Source: Bartonella taylorii (GTDB taxonomy: Bacteria; Pseudomonadota; Alphaproteobacteria; Rhizobiales; Rhizobiaceae). From it: DNA of 64,000 bases. Both the position numbers and the translations under genes were made by a program. Positions 50,287 through 60,947 of the stretch are shown here, piece after piece (positions within the stretch are counted from its first letter, which is position 1; every line of letters starts with the position of its first letter). Location of the stretch: NCBI RefSeq assembly GCF_023920105.1, contig NZ_CP083693.1, positions 699,001-763,000 on the forward strand. The letters run 5' to 3'. Below the pieces are notes generated by a model. It was not told the origin of the DNA. It saw nothing but the letters and a program-made list of their open reading frames with translations, and made no database searches.

Positions 50287-50838
50287 TTATTCTATTCGAG
50301 GATGTGCTCTTCGCCATTCTCTCGGTCGTTGAAAATTTGATTGCCATATTCCTTTTTTTCTCTCTTTCGCTTCTTGTTCTTCTTTAGGATAAGCATTGTA
50401 ACTTACTGCCCAACCATTACGTACAAGCGTTGCGTTGATATTGCTGACTTGTTTTGTTTTACATGTTGCAAGAACACGGTGATATTTATCTTTTTTGTGC
50501 CAATGACATATGACAGGATGGTTTGCTATGAGTTTTTCTAAATATTTTTTTGCTTCAAGTCCACAGGGATATTGTGCGTCGTTGTTCCCACAAAATTGTT
50601 GGAGTTCGGGAGCATCAATTCCTTCAAGCCGGATTACGACAGAAGAAATCATGATTGAATCGCCATCAATAACAAATGCATGACCTTCGAGTGATGTTTT
50701 AGAAGAAAAGCTTGCTTTTTGAGGGAGTACATATTTAAAGTAAATTATCATAATGATGATAGCAGCAATAAGAATGCTAAAACCTATAATCTTTAGGTTA
50801 AGGTTTCTTAGATTAAAATGGGAAAACTTCTTTTTCAT
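50287..50838 (-). CDS. Membrane-anchored thermonuclease-like protein
   Basis: A 183-residue staphylococcal-nuclease-like protein. One membrane anchor (IIGFSILIAAIIIMIIYF) is near the N-terminus. The SNase domain has GHAFVIDGDSIMI, the metal-binding RLEGIDAPELQQ and the catalytic DKYHRVLATC motif. It is likely exported and anchored on the periplasmic side, where it may degrade nucleic acid. It lies 30 bases upstream of the UDG-family gene, transcribed in the same direction. Confidence 0.87.
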   Translation of the reverse strand: MKKKFSHFNLRNLNLKIIGFSILIAAIIIMIIYFKYVLPQKASFSSKTSLEGHAFVIDGDSIMISSVVIRLEGIDAPELQQFCGNNDAQYPCGLEAKKYLEKLIANHPVICHWHKKDKYHRVLATCKTKQVSNINATLVRNGWAVSYNAYPKEEQEAKERKKGIWQSNFQRPREWRRAHPRIE

Positions 50839-51217
50839 GAAATAAAAAACTACTACTATATATATGTTTTATTTAGTGAAAATCACTTACTAATTGTTGT
50901 AAAAAAATTCTATTCCTTTGATAAAAACATCCTCTCATTCTCATGAGAAAATTTTGTTATAGTTCATGTGTTTTGCATTTTAGTTACCTATCAAAATAGA
51001 TCAAATACAATATTACGACAAGACTTATGACTATGACGCAAATAGGCAACCAAAAAATAAATCAACCCATTTAATTTCGTACAAGGCATAGGAATTAGAG
51101 ATCCACCATTTTTTTAACTTAAATAACAAAAAACTCTCCACAAAAAATAATTTTGAAGAGTAATAAAACCGCATTTACCTTTGGTTGCATAATCTAACAG
51201 TTAAACGCTGTAGCCCA
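50839..51217. other. Gap between the thermonuclease gene and rpmG
   Basis: About 380 bases. No gene with a ribosome site is seen on either strand; AT-rich sequence without a strong hairpin. Confidence 0.5.
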
Positions 51218-51385
51218 TCATTTAATTTTTGTTTCTTTAAATTCAACGTGTTTTTTTACAACAGGGTCATATTTACGTTTGCTCATTTTTTCTGTCATTG
51301 TACGGCTATTTTTCTTTGTCACATAGAAAAAACCAGTATCCGCTGTTGACAAAAGCTTGATCTTAATGGTTGCTGCTTTGGCCAT
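51218..51385 (-). CDS. rpmG: 50S ribosomal protein L33
   Basis: A 55-residue ribosomal protein: [20 protein letters not shown], then [20 protein letters not shown] and a Lys-rich end. It is the alphaproteobacterial form without the four zinc-binding cysteines. It begins at ATG 51385 and ends at TGA 51218. Confidence 0.95.
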   Translation of the reverse strand: MAKAATIKIKLLSTADTGFFYVTKKNSRTMTEKMSKRKYDPVVKKHVEFKETKIK

Positions 51386-51790
51386 AATTTATGAATCCTA
51401 TTTATACTGAAAACGATATCATCTTACTATAAAAATCTATTTCCGATGTAACCAGATTTTACGGCAACACTACGGATGTTCTAAGAAAAGTCAAGAGCTG
51501 ATTAATTTTCTCATGAGTTGTACAAACATCTAAATAATATATAAGCTAAAAAACAAGCTATTTTTACTGAAAAATCAAATGGTTTTAAAATATCTATGGA
51601 TTGTTCATGATGATTAGCCAATGAGCATCTCCATTCCATAACAAAAAATAAAAAAAGAATGAACAGGGCCCAATTTATACCCTTTGAGGCGCACACTTAG
51701 ATGTAAAAGACTGATTATATAAAGACTGGCAGATACGCCTCTGAAGAGAAAGAAGTCAAACCATATCAAAAGCCATTGATGTTTTGTTAT

Positions 51791-52087
51791 CTATGGTATC
51801 ATAAAAGTTTTAACAAAGCCTAAGATAGCACAGCCTATAAGAAAATAACGTCGATCTTTTGCATAATTGCTTATAGCGTTGCTAGGAATTAAAAAAATAT
51901 GACCAAATGCGAGAATTGCCATAAAGTGTGCAATCTCATTTTCATTATATATGATAATAGATAGACTAAAGGGTATTATAAGGGTTAATGCTCCTATTTG
52001 GATAGCACCGTTAAACGAGTACTGTCGGTCCTTGATCTTGTTGGAACATGGAAAAGATAGGGAACAAATAATGTATGTTGGTTATCT
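51791..52087 (-). pseudogene. Degraded membrane-protein gene
   Basis: A leftward frame of nearly 100 codons without a usable start: it includes FNGAIQIGALTLIIPFSLSI, AHFMAILAFGHIFLIPSNAI and YFLIGCAILGFVKTFMIP, so at least two membrane helices. Further fragments upstream to about 52250 (DAIIVTITIIYTVGITLGMG) are in another frame. This looks like a decayed transporter gene. The rest of the 51386-52530 gap is without a supported gene. Confidence 0.5.
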
Positions 52088-52530
52088 TCAAATTCTGGAC
52101 TTAATTTCCGAGTCGCGAGATTGGTATAGCAGCAAGTACAATAAGGACGTAGTTCGTGATAAAAGGTATAAATTTTTTGTACCCATGCCTAATGTTATTC
52201 CAACGGTATAAATAATTGTGATGGTTACAATGATTGCATCACAAAACATTATTTTGAGGGTTCAAAACTTTTTTATCACAAGGATGACTGAGTTGTACCT
52301 TCGTTCGTTCATTTGGAAAAGTGGATTTAAAATGAAAGAAATACAAATCTATCCTTTGCAGATTTTCTCATTCATGTAATGTAAAGAATTCTTCCAGATT
52401 TTTATAGGGTTGTTATTGATAATAATAACAACATACGTAATAAAGAAGGGTAGTTTTATACATAGAAAAATACAGATAAAGTGTATTTTAGGTCATATCT
52501 TGCTTTTAAATTATCGCTTATTGTGTATTT

Positions 52531-54816
52531 TTAGTTAATATTTTTTCCATAAAAAGCATGTTTACGTTTTTTTGTTATAAATTTACTTTTATGGTAGGAT
52601 GTAGATGGAAAGGGTATTGGGCGAGGTTCTGTTAACAGCTCAAAGCATACAGCACCAGCAAAAGGCTGTACTGTTATAAGCTTTACCTCTACTATATCAC
52701 TCAGTTGATAGCCTTTATGACTGCGTTTCCCTACAAGAATATGTTGAACTTCATCAAAATAATAATAATCATTTTTAAGTGTAGAAATATGCACAAAACC
52801 ATCTGTGTTGAGTTTATCAAGAGAGATAAAAAGACCTGCTTTTGTTACTCCGGAAATACGCCCTGTAAAAGTACGTCCGATTTTATTCGTTAAATAGTGA
52901 GCGACAAGTCGATCAATGGTTTCTCTTTCAGCTGTCATTGCACGGCGCTCATATAAAGAAATTTGTGTAGCTATTTCTGCAAGATTTTGTTCTTGTGTCT
53001 CGGTTAGTTGGTCATGCCCTAGTTTTAGGGCTTTAATGAGTGCGCGATGAATAATAAGATCCGCATAACGACGGATCGGTGATGTAAAATGTGTATAGTT
53101 ACGTAAGTTCAAACCAAAATGGCCGATATTTTTAGGATTATATTCTGCTTGAGATTGTGCGCGTAAAATAACCTGATTGATCAATTCTTGTTGCTGACTA
53201 TTCATGACTTTTGCTAAAATGCCATTAAAGCGTGCTGATGTAAGCTCTGAACTTCGAGAGAGTGCTATCCCAAGACTTTGAAGAAAAGTTCGCAGGACTT
53301 CTTGTTTTGCAGGAGAAGGCTTGTCATGGATACGATAGATAAAGGGTTGATGATGTTCTTTTAATGTTTCAGAAGCTGCAATATTTGCTTGTATCATGAA
53401 TTCTTCAATCAAACGATGTGCTTCTAGATGTGGTTCACTTACCACATCTTTGATGCACCCATTTTGATCAAGAATAATCTTTTTTTCTGCTATTTCTAAT
53501 TCCAGCGGCTGTCGACGATTGCGTGCAATTTTGAGACACCCATAAGCTTGCCATAAGGGCTGCAAGACACTCTTGATAAGAGGAGCACTTTTTTCATTTA
53601 TTTTTCCTTCAATGGCTTGTTGTACTTCTTGATAAGAGAGTTTAGCTACTACACGTATCATAATACGATGAAAACTATGTTTTAGTTTCTTGCCATTTGC
53701 ATCAAAAATCATGCGAACAGCCAAAGCAGGTCTTTCTTTTCCTTCACGTAGAGAACATAAATTATTAGAAATGCGTTCTGGCAACATTGGCACAACGTGA
53801 TCAGGAAAATAAACAGAGTTTCCCCGTTTTAATGCTTCTTTATCTAAAGCACTTCCCGTTTTGATATAGTAAGAAACATCTGCAATTGCGACGATAATAA
53901 TCCAACCACCGCTGTTTGCAGGATCTTTATCTTTTGCTGCATAAACGGCATCATCATGATCTTTGGCATCTGGTGGATCAATTGTAACTAGAGGTAATTG
54001 CCGCCAATCTTCGCGATTTTCTATGCTAGCAGGTTTTATGTTTTTTACTTGCTCCAAAACATCTTCAGAAAAAGTATAAGGAATCCCTTTTGAAAGAAGA
54101 GCAATCATTGACAGTGTTTTTTCACTTCCAATATGCCCTAAAACATTCTTTATTTGTGCGCTTTTTAGTCCATAACCAGTATTTTTTTTAATTTCAACTT
54201 CAACAAGATTTCCAGATTCTATCTTCATTTTTGAAGATACGTCAGAGGTATCAAGAATCAGTTCATTTGTTTTGCGATCTATAGGCTCCAGCCGCCATTG
54301 GTCAGTGTTTAATTTTCGTACCACTCCAAATGTGCTCCTTGGAGATATATCAATTTTACGAATAATTCGTCCTGTATAAGGAATGTTTTGAGGCGTTTTA
54401 TTTCGAAAAATTTTTACAAGAATATGATCTCCAACACCAACGCTCGCCCCTTTTATGCGATGAAAAGGGCGTATTTCAATATTTGGTTTTGGATCCTCTT
54501 TCCATTCAAGAGGTTGTGCAATAAAATTTCCATCTTCATCGCGCCCACTAATTTTGACTAAAGCAACCGGTGATAATTTTGCTTTTTTGATTGCCTTTTT
54601 ACACTGTTTTGATATGAGGTTTTGATCCTTTAGCTCACGCAATATATCTCTTAACCAGATACGAGAATCGCCTTTTAAGTTAAATGCTTTAGCGATTTCA
54701 CGTTTACTTGATTGGTCAGGATTCTCATGAATAAAGGAAAGTATTTCCGCTTTGTTAGGCAGTTGTTCCATATTCACTGATTGGAAATATTTTGTTTTTT
54801 TTTCGCCTTTAGCCAA
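52531..54816 (-). CDS. rnr: Ribonuclease R
   Basis: A 761-residue 3'-5' exoribonuclease that degrades structured RNA. The order is a winged-helix N-terminus (FIHENPDQSSKREIAKAF), cold-shock domains, the RNB catalytic domain with TIDPPDAKDHDDAVYA (the Asp cluster that binds Mg) and the HYTHFTSPIRRYADLI-type motif (here NYTHFTSPIRRYADLIIHRA), then a C-terminal S1 domain (FTGRISGVTKAGLFISL) and a basic tail. The start is TTG 54816, or ATG 54771. It begins three bases after topA. Confidence 0.95.
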   Translation of the reverse strand: MAKGEKKTKYFQSVNMEQLPNKAEILSFIHENPDQSSKREIAKAFNLKGDSRIWLRDILRELKDQNLISKQCKKAIKKAKLSPVALVKISGRDEDGNFIAQPLEWKEDPKPNIEIRPFHRIKGASVGVGDHILVKIFRNKTPQNIPYTGRIIRKIDISPRSTFGVVRKLNTDQWRLEPIDRKTNELILDTSDVSSKMKIESGNLVEVEIKKNTGYGLKSAQIKNVLGHIGSEKTLSMIALLSKGIPYTFSEDVLEQVKNIKPASIENREDWRQLPLVTIDPPDAKDHDDAVYAAKDKDPANSGGWIIIVAIADVSYYIKTGSALDKEALKRGNSVYFPDHVVPMLPERISNNLCSLREGKERPALAVRMIFDANGKKLKHSFHRIMIRVVAKLSYQEVQQAIEGKINEKSAPLIKSVLQPLWQAYGCLKIARNRRQPLELEIAEKKIILDQNGCIKDVVSEPHLEAHRLIEEFMIQANIAASETLKEHHQPFIYRIHDKPSPAKQEVLRTFLQSLGIALSRSSELTSARFNGILAKVMNSQQQELINQVILRAQSQAEYNPKNIGHFGLNLRNYTHFTSPIRRYADLIIHRALIKALKLGHDQLTETQEQNLAEIATQISLYERRAMTAERETIDRLVAHYLTNKIGRTFTGRISGVTKAGLFISLDKLNTDGFVHISTLKNDYYYFDEVQHILVGKRSHKGYQLSDIVEVKLITVQPFAGAVCFELLTEPRPIPFPSTSYHKSKFITKKRKHAFYGKNIN

Positions 54817-54819
54817 AAT

Positions 54820-57408
54820 TTATGTCTCTTTTCTTTTGGAATAAGCTCTTTTGGTGGTTACTTTTTTACTGGAAGCTTTACCGGTTATTTTTTTACTAGA
54901 TGCTTTAGCCGATATAAGTTCTAATGCTTCTGAAAGTGTTACACTAATTGGTTCTTTATCTTTTGGCAATGTTGCATTAATTTTACCCCAATTAACATAC
55001 GGGCCATAACGCCCATCGCGTATAGTTACAGTCCCTCCATCTGGGTGATCTCCTAATGTTGCAAGGGTTGCGGATGCTGTTCTATTTCGCGTTTTTTTAT
55101 TTTCTTGTTTTTCGGCAAGTACTGTAACAGCGCGATTGATGCCAATATCAAAAACTTCATCTGCATGAAGAAGGGGAGCTGATTTGCTATCATGACTAAG
55201 GTAAGGGCCATAGCGTCCAATTGTGGCTGTAATTATTTTACCTGTTTCTGGATGTGTTCCAATTTCACGCGGTAGTGATAGTAGGGCCAAGGCTTTATCA
55301 AGAGTTATATTTTCTGTTTGCCATTCTTTTGGTAGCCCTGCACGCTTCACTTCTTTGCTTTCACCAAGTTGAATATAGGGGCCAAAACGACCATTGCGAA
55401 GAGAGATTTCTTTTCCTGTTTTAGGCTCTACACCAAGTATAACAGGTTCATCATTACGCATGGCTTCATTCTCTTCTCCTGTATCTGTTCCAAGTTGGTG
55501 TGTGTATTTGCATTCTGGATAGTTAGAACAGCCAACAAATGCACCATAACGCCCAAGTTTTAAGGACAATTGGCCGTTTTTACAGAGAGGACAAGAACGT
55601 ATATCACTTCCGTCTTCACGTACAGGAAAAGCGAGAGGAGCTAATGTCACGTTTAAAACGTCAAGGACATTAGTGATACGTAGTTCTTTGATACTGGTAA
55701 TAGACGTGTTAAATCCATCCCAAAAATCGCGCATTACATCTTTCCAAGAAAGTTTTCCATCCGATATAAGATCCAGTTTTTCCTCAAGATCAGCTGTGAA
55801 ACCATATTCTACATAGCGATTAAAAAAATTTTCAAGAAAGGCTGTAACAATACGTCCTTTAGCATCAGGAATAAGCTTTCGTTTATCAATTACAATATAT
55901 CCACGATCACAAAGTGTGGAAAGTGTAGATGCATAGGTTGAAGGACGTCCAATTCCTAGCTCTTCCAGTTTTTTAATTAAGGAAGCTTCAGAATAACGGG
56001 GAGGTGGTTCTGTGGTATGTTGTACAGATTCAACTTTTTCTTTTGTAAGTGTTTCACTAGTGTTTATTTGTGGCAAACGTGTTGCTTCATTTTCTTCACT
56101 ATTTTCTTCCTCTCGTTGATCAGTGTAGACAGAAATAAAACCATCAAAACGAATAATAGAACCTGTTGCACGTAGATTTGCGCAGTTTTGTCCTTGCTGT
56201 GCTTTAATTTCAACAGTTGTGCGTTCAATTTCAGCAGAACGCATTTGGCTGGCAATGGCACGCTTCCATATCAACTCATAAAGCTTTGCCTGATCACTGT
56301 CGAGAAAATTGCGTACTTGATTGGGAATGCGTTGAAAATCTGTTGGGCGTATAGCTTCATGTGCTTCCTGTGCATTCTTTGCTTTTGTTGAATAAAAACG
56401 CGGTTTTTCAGGAACATAGTCACTACCAAAGGATTCATGAATGACTTTTCGTGCTGAATCAATCGCTTCCGGTGCTATTTGCACACCATCGGTACGCATA
56501 TAGGTAATAAGTCCAGCCATTTCACCATTAATTTCAATACCTTCATAGAGTTTTTGAGCAATTTGCATGGTGCGAGAGGCTGAGAATCCTAGTTTTGAAG
56601 AAGCTGCTTGCTGTAAAGTGGATGTTGTAAACGGAGGAGAAGGATTTCTCTTTGTGGGTTTTGCTTCAACACTAAGTGTATGATATTTTGCTTCTTCCAA
56701 CATAAGGCGAATTTGATCTGCTTGTTCTTGAGATTGAATGTCGAGTTTACCAATCTTTTTTTGATTAAACATTGTTAATCTTGCTTGAAAACTATCATTT
56801 CGGATGGTTTTTAAGTCTGTTGTAATGGACCAATAATCTTCTTTGACAAAATGCTCTATTTCTGATTCACGATCACAAATAATACGTAAAGCAACCGATT
56901 GAACACGACCAGCCGAACGTGCACCGGGAAGTTTACGCCATAAAACAGGTGAGAGCGTAAAACCTACAAGATAATCAAGAGCACGACGTGCAAGGTAGGC
57001 ATCTACAAGTGATGTATCAATATCACGTGGATTGTTCATAGCATCAAGCACAGATTTTTTGGTGATGGCATTGAACACAACGCGTTTTACAGGTTTATCT
57101 TTTAAAACTTTTTTTTGACGAAGAATATCCAGAATGTGCCAAGAAATAGCTTCCCCTTCACGATCAGGGTCCGTTGCTAAGATGAGGCTATCGGCTTCTT
57201 TGACTGCTTTTGCTATTTCATTCAAACGCTTAGCAGCAGCAGAATCTATATCCCATTTCATAGAAAAATCTTGATCAGGTAGAACAGAACCATCTTTTGC
57301 AGACAAATCACGAACATGTCCGAATGATGCCACTACTTTATATTGAGATCCAAGATATTTATTAATTGTTTTTGCTTTTGCTGGAGATTCAACGATAACG
57401 ATATTCAT
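54820..57408 (-). CDS. topA: DNA topoisomerase I
   Basis: An 862-residue type IA topoisomerase that relaxes negative supercoils. The Toprim domain opens at the first residue (MNIVIVESPAKAKTINKYLG; DPDREGEAISWH is the metal site). The catalytic Tyr is in GLITYMRTDGVQI. One C4 zinc finger (CPLCKNGQLSLKLGRYGAF) and three GRYGPY-type repeats follow, with a Lys/Ser-rich C-terminal tail. The gene is next to rnr, a conserved pair in this order. Confidence 0.97.
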   Translation of the reverse strand: MNIVIVESPAKAKTINKYLGSQYKVVASFGHVRDLSAKDGSVLPDQDFSMKWDIDSAAAKRLNEIAKAVKEADSLILATDPDREGEAISWHILDILRQKKVLKDKPVKRVVFNAITKKSVLDAMNNPRDIDTSLVDAYLARRALDYLVGFTLSPVLWRKLPGARSAGRVQSVALRIICDRESEIEHFVKEDYWSITTDLKTIRNDSFQARLTMFNQKKIGKLDIQSQEQADQIRLMLEEAKYHTLSVEAKPTKRNPSPPFTTSTLQQAASSKLGFSASRTMQIAQKLYEGIEINGEMAGLITYMRTDGVQIAPEAIDSARKVIHESFGSDYVPEKPRFYSTKAKNAQEAHEAIRPTDFQRIPNQVRNFLDSDQAKLYELIWKRAIASQMRSAEIERTTVEIKAQQGQNCANLRATGSIIRFDGFISVYTDQREEENSEENEATRLPQINTSETLTKEKVESVQHTTEPPPRYSEASLIKKLEELGIGRPSTYASTLSTLCDRGYIVIDKRKLIPDAKGRIVTAFLENFFNRYVEYGFTADLEEKLDLISDGKLSWKDVMRDFWDGFNTSITSIKELRITNVLDVLNVTLAPLAFPVREDGSDIRSCPLCKNGQLSLKLGRYGAFVGCSNYPECKYTHQLGTDTGEENEAMRNDEPVILGVEPKTGKEISLRNGRFGPYIQLGESKEVKRAGLPKEWQTENITLDKALALLSLPREIGTHPETGKIITATIGRYGPYLSHDSKSAPLLHADEVFDIGINRAVTVLAEKQENKKTRNRTASATLATLGDHPDGGTVTIRDGRYGPYVNWGKINATLPKDKEPISVTLSEALELISAKASSKKITGKASSKKVTTKRAYSKRKET

Positions 57409-57673
57409 AATTTTACCCGAATGTTGAAATAAAAATTTTCCTTATAAACTCCTTTCACGTGAATAGCTAATGGCAATTGGTTAAGAGCACATAAAAAAAT
57501 ATTAGTCATATAAAAAACATTAATATTGTACAACTTGTGATTGTTATTATTAAAAGATACCCTATATAGAATTACACGATTTATTTTCCACTGTTAATAC
57601 AAAAACATACGGCGAAATACTAAGATAACGTCTATTGAGAGGTAGGAGGGGAAATGCTCAAGGATAGAGGATT

Positions 57674-57880
57674 ATGTTTATAAATAATTTAAAAGTTATC
57701 CAATATATTACAGATATGTCAAAACAAATGAATCAGATGGCGCGTCAGGCGCGTAGTCCACTTTTAGCATTGCTTTTGGATATGGTTGCCAAAGAAGGGC
57801 AAAGTATTATTAATAGTGCTGAGGCTCTTGGAGAAGATCCAAATGCGACAATGACACATAACCACCAGAGTGTCGAGTAA
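57674..57880 (+). CDS. Small conserved-type protein of unknown function
   Basis: A 68-residue helical protein (VIQYITDMSKQMNQMARQAR, then [20 protein letters not shown]). A GAGG ribosome site is close to ATG 57674. Its last 71 bases overlap the end of dprA on the other strand. Similar small proteins occur near topA in related bacteria, as far as I recall; no function is known. Confidence 0.6.
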   Translation: MFINNLKVIQYITDMSKQMNQMARQARSPLLALLLDMVAKEGQSIINSAEALGEDPNATMTHNHQSVE

Positions 57881-59045
57881 GTTTTCCAGCAAGCTCGAGC
57901 TCCACTAACAAGAGGTAGAGGTTTGGAAGTGAAACACCTGAATGGGCGCTGAGTGTGTCTAAGTCTATTGGAGTTGTTGAAAGAGCGGAGAGTACAGCTG
58001 CGCGTTCTGCGTCATTTCCAACCGAAGAGAGGCTATTGTTTTTTTCATCAGGTGAGCTAAAACGGTCTTCCTTTTCAAATTGTAAAGAGGCTGGTTCTTC
58101 AAAAAAATTGAGTTGGGAATTTTTGGGCGTTGGAGCTAATGGTGTAAGCGTTTCTATGATGTCAGAAGGATGGGTGGTGAGCAGGGCACCTTCCTTGATG
58201 AGATTGTTTGTACCAACAGACCTTGGATCAAGTGGAGAACCGGGAATGGCGAAAGTCAAACGTCCCATTTCAGCAGCTTGGCGTGCGGTAATTAAGGAGC
58301 CTGACCGTAGAGCGGCTTCTACGACCAAGAGTCCAAGTGATAGCCCTGCAATAATACGGTTTCTTCTCGGAAAGTCGATAGCACGCGGTTTCCAAGCAAT
58401 GGGCATTTCACTGATAATTGCTCCACCGTTACTGATAATATCTTCATGCAGTTTTTTGTTTTCAGGAGGATAGATGTGATCAATTCCACCAGCCATTACT
58501 GCAACTGTGCCTGTTAATAGACTTGCTTGATGTGCAATACTATCAATGCCACGCGCTAATCCAGAAATTGTTGTAAAGCCAGATTCCCCAAGAAAATTTG
58601 CAAATTGAGCGGTGAGCTTTTTGCCGGCTGCTGAGGCATTTCGAGATCCAACAATTCCAACAGAAGGTTTCTGAAAAACCAAAATATTGCCTTTTATGGC
58701 AATAAGCGGTGGAGATGCTTCTGTTACCTTAAGAAAAGCTGGATAATCTGGTTCTCCTATACCAACAAAGCGAATACCTAATCTTTCGGCTTCTCGCATT
58801 TCTTTCTCTGCATCTTCTATCGTTGTGATTCGAATAGATGTAGAAAGACCACCTTTTCTACTAAGCTCGGGAAGCGCTGCCAAAGCATTTTCTGCCGTTT
58901 TATAATGATCAATAAGATTGCGAAAACTCACTGCTCCAATATTTTCACTACGCAACAACCGTAACCAATTTAAACGTTGACGATCAGTGAGCAGGATTCC
59001 TTTATTTATCCCCGTTTTGAGTCCCAATCTTACTTTCTTTCCCAA
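57810..59045 (-). CDS. dprA: DNA-processing protein DprA
   Basis: A 411-residue protein that loads RecA on incoming single-stranded DNA. The Rossmann-fold core has [57 protein letters not shown] and [22 protein letters not shown]-terminal winged-helix domain (after about residue 340: [20 protein letters not shown]) is present as in many proteobacteria. It overlaps plsY by 44 bases. Confidence 0.95.
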   Translation of the reverse strand: MGKKVRLGLKTGINKGILLTDRQRLNWLRLLRSENIGAVSFRNLIDHYKTAENALAALPELSRKGGLSTSIRITTIEDAEKEMREAERLGIRFVGIGEPDYPAFLKVTEASPPLIAIKGNILVFQKPSVGIVGSRNASAAGKKLTAQFANFLGESGFTTISGLARGIDSIAHQASLLTGTVAVMAGGIDHIYPPENKKLHEDIISNGGAIISEMPIAWKPRAIDFPRRNRIIAGLSLGLLVVEAALRSGSLITARQAAEMGRLTFAIPGSPLDPRSVGTNNLIKEGALLTTHPSDIIETLTPLAPTPKNSQLNFFEEPASLQFEKEDRFSSPDEKNNSLSSVGNDAERAAVLSALSTTPIDLDTLSAHSGVSLPNLYLLLVELELAGKLTRHSGGYVSLSHLDLLQEPQHY

Positions 59046-59634
59046 CTAATAATCTACCGATATTTGCGTAATGCTTTATATACACAAACATGCTCATCAC
59101 AATCAGTATAAAAAAGAAATAAGGATTGCAAAAATAAAAAACAAATATCGCAGTTATAACAACAGCAACGAGTGCAGATAATGAAGAATAGCGTGTGAGT
59201 AGAAAAATCGCCATCCAAACAACAATAAAAACAATTGCTGCTGGCCAGTAGACCCCTAAACACACACCAAGATAGGTAGCAACGCCTTTGCCACCTTTAA
59301 ATTTCAACCATATAGGAAAAAGATGTCCCAAAAAGGCAAAAAAACCAGCTAGAGAAACAATGATGCTGTTTTCTGTTGGGGCACTTAAAAATTTTATGAT
59401 AAGAATAATAACAGTTCCCTTTAACATATCGCAAAGAAGCGTGAGAGCCGCAACTTTTTTATTTCCTGTTCGTAGAACATTGGTAGCTCCAATATTTCCA
59501 GAACCAATTGTTCTGACATCGCCAAGTTTCGCTAATCGCGTAAAAAGAAAACCAAAAGGGATTGATCCCATAAGATAGGACATTAGAAATATAAACCATG
59601 TAGTGAACTGTAAAAGTGTCTCACCTTCATTCAT
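59002..59634 (-). CDS. plsY: Glycerol-3-phosphate acyltransferase PlsY
   Basis: A 210-residue inner-membrane enzyme with five membrane helices, which acylates glycerol-3-phosphate from acyl-phosphate in phospholipid synthesis. Conserved motifs are [34 protein letters not shown] and [17 protein letters not shown] 59634 is used. Its end overlaps dprA, and the pyrC-like gene ends 17 bases upstream of it. Confidence 0.94.
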   Translation of the reverse strand: MNEGETLLQFTTWFIFLMSYLMGSIPFGFLFTRLAKLGDVRTIGSGNIGATNVLRTGNKKVAALTLLCDMLKGTVIILIIKFLSAPTENSIIVSLAGFFAFLGHLFPIWLKFKGGKGVATYLGVCLGVYWPAAIVFIVVWMAIFLLTRYSSLSALVAVVITAIFVFYFCNPYFFFILIVMSMFVYIKHYANIGRLLVGKESKIGTQNGDK

Positions 59635-59651
59635 TAAAAATCTCATTAAGT

Positions 59652-60947
59652 TTATTGATCAAGTTTAAAAATTGATTGTCCTTTAACAAAAGTTTGAACA
59701 ACACGTCCTTGGAAGCGTGCATTCTCAAAAGGTGTATTTTTTGAGCGTGAATACAGCCTCTCTGTAGAAACGACCCATGGCTCCTCAAGATCAACCAAAA
59801 TAAGATCTGCATGAACACCTTTTTTGAGTGTTCCTGCATTAAGTCCAAAGAGTTTTGCAGGTGTGGTTGATAAAAGTTCCGTTAATCGTAGAAGGGATAT
59901 ACTTTCATCATGGTAAAGGCGTAAAGCGGCACTCAATAAGGTTTCCATACCAATGGCGCCTGCGGCCGCATCGTGAAATGGTAAACGTTTTTTGTCAATA
60001 CTCTGGGGATCATGGGAAGAGACGATAATGTCTACTGTTCCATCTTTTATTGCTTCAATCATTGCCATACGATCTTCTTCTGTACGTAGTGGGGGGATAA
60101 GACGGAAAGAGGTACGGTATTCACCGATGTCATTTTCATTAAGAGATAAGTGATTAATAGATACGCCGGCTGAAATCTTCTCACTTCGTTGCTTTGCTAA
60201 GTGAAGTGCGTCAACAGATAATTTTGTCGATATTTGTGCAGCATGATAACGTGTTTGTGTTAATGCCGCTAGGCGCAAATCTCTTTCGAGTGGGATGACT
60301 TCTGCTTCGCGAGGTATTCCAGAAAGACCAAGCCAACTCGCTAGTAGACTTTCATTGATAACACCTTTTCCTGTAAGGTCCTTATCTTGCGTTTCATGCA
60401 TCAATGGAACATCGAAGTCACGTGCGTAAGTCATTGCACGACGCATAACAGATGAATTTTGAAGTGTTTTTTTCCCTTCACTAAAAGCAACCACTCCTGC
60501 TTCTTTGAGTAAGCCAAATTCGGTTATTTCTTGTCCGTTGAAACCTTGCGTGATTGCAGCAACGGGATAAATATTGACCGATGACATTTCTTGTGCTGTA
60601 CGCGTAATGAATTCAACAAGGGCTATATTATCAATGACTGGATTTGTGTCCGGCATCATAAGGAAGGAAGTAATACCACCTGCTGCTGCTGATTGACTTG
60701 CTGATGCAATTGTTTCAAGGTGTTCATTTCCTGGTTCTCCAACAAAAACGAGAGCATCAACAAGTCCGGGTAGAATTGCTTTATTTTGTGCGTTAATAAT
60801 CTTTGCCCCATCGGGAATTCCCTGATTCAAGGCTTCTTTTCCAGCAACTGTAATTAGTCCATTTTCAACAATAACTGTGCCAATTTCGTCGATTGTGCGT
60901 GAAGGATCAATAATGCGGGCGTTTTGAAAGACAATTGGCCTTGTCAT
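59652..60947 (-). CDS. pyrC: Dihydroorotase-like protein (possibly non-catalytic PyrC')
   Basis: A 431-residue amidohydrolase-fold protein, downstream of and overlapping pyrB by four bases. Active dihydroorotases carry HVHLREPG in the first strand; here the site reads [13 protein letters not shown], without both metal-binding histidines. Other landmarks remain ([38 protein letters not shown]). In Pseudomonas such pyrC' products are inactive partners that hold aspartate carbamoyltransferase together. That role is likely here, with the active dihydroorotase encoded elsewhere. Confidence 0.85.
   Translation of the reverse strand: MTRPIVFQNARIIDPSRTIDEIGTVIVENGLITVAGKEALNQGIPDGAKIINAQNKAILPGLVDALVFVGEPGNEHLETIASASQSAAAGGITSFLMMPDTNPVIDNIALVEFITRTAQEMSSVNIYPVAAITQGFNGQEITEFGLLKEAGVVAFSEGKKTLQNSSVMRRAMTYARDFDVPLMHETQDKDLTGKGVINESLLASWLGLSGIPREAEVIPLERDLRLAALTQTRYHAAQISTKLSVDALHLAKQRSEKISAGVSINHLSLNENDIGEYRTSFRLIPPLRTEEDRMAMIEAIKDGTVDIIVSSHDPQSIDKKRLPFHDAAAGAIGMETLLSAALRLYHDESISLLRLTELLSTTPAKLFGLNAGTLKKGVHADLILVDLEEPWVVSTERLYSRSKNTPFENARFQGRVVQTFVKGQSIFKLDQ

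Noticed and set aside
51951-52211. Plus-strand frame of 86 codons
   Set aside because: No ribosome site; it lies opposite the decayed membrane-protein fragments and shows no family features.
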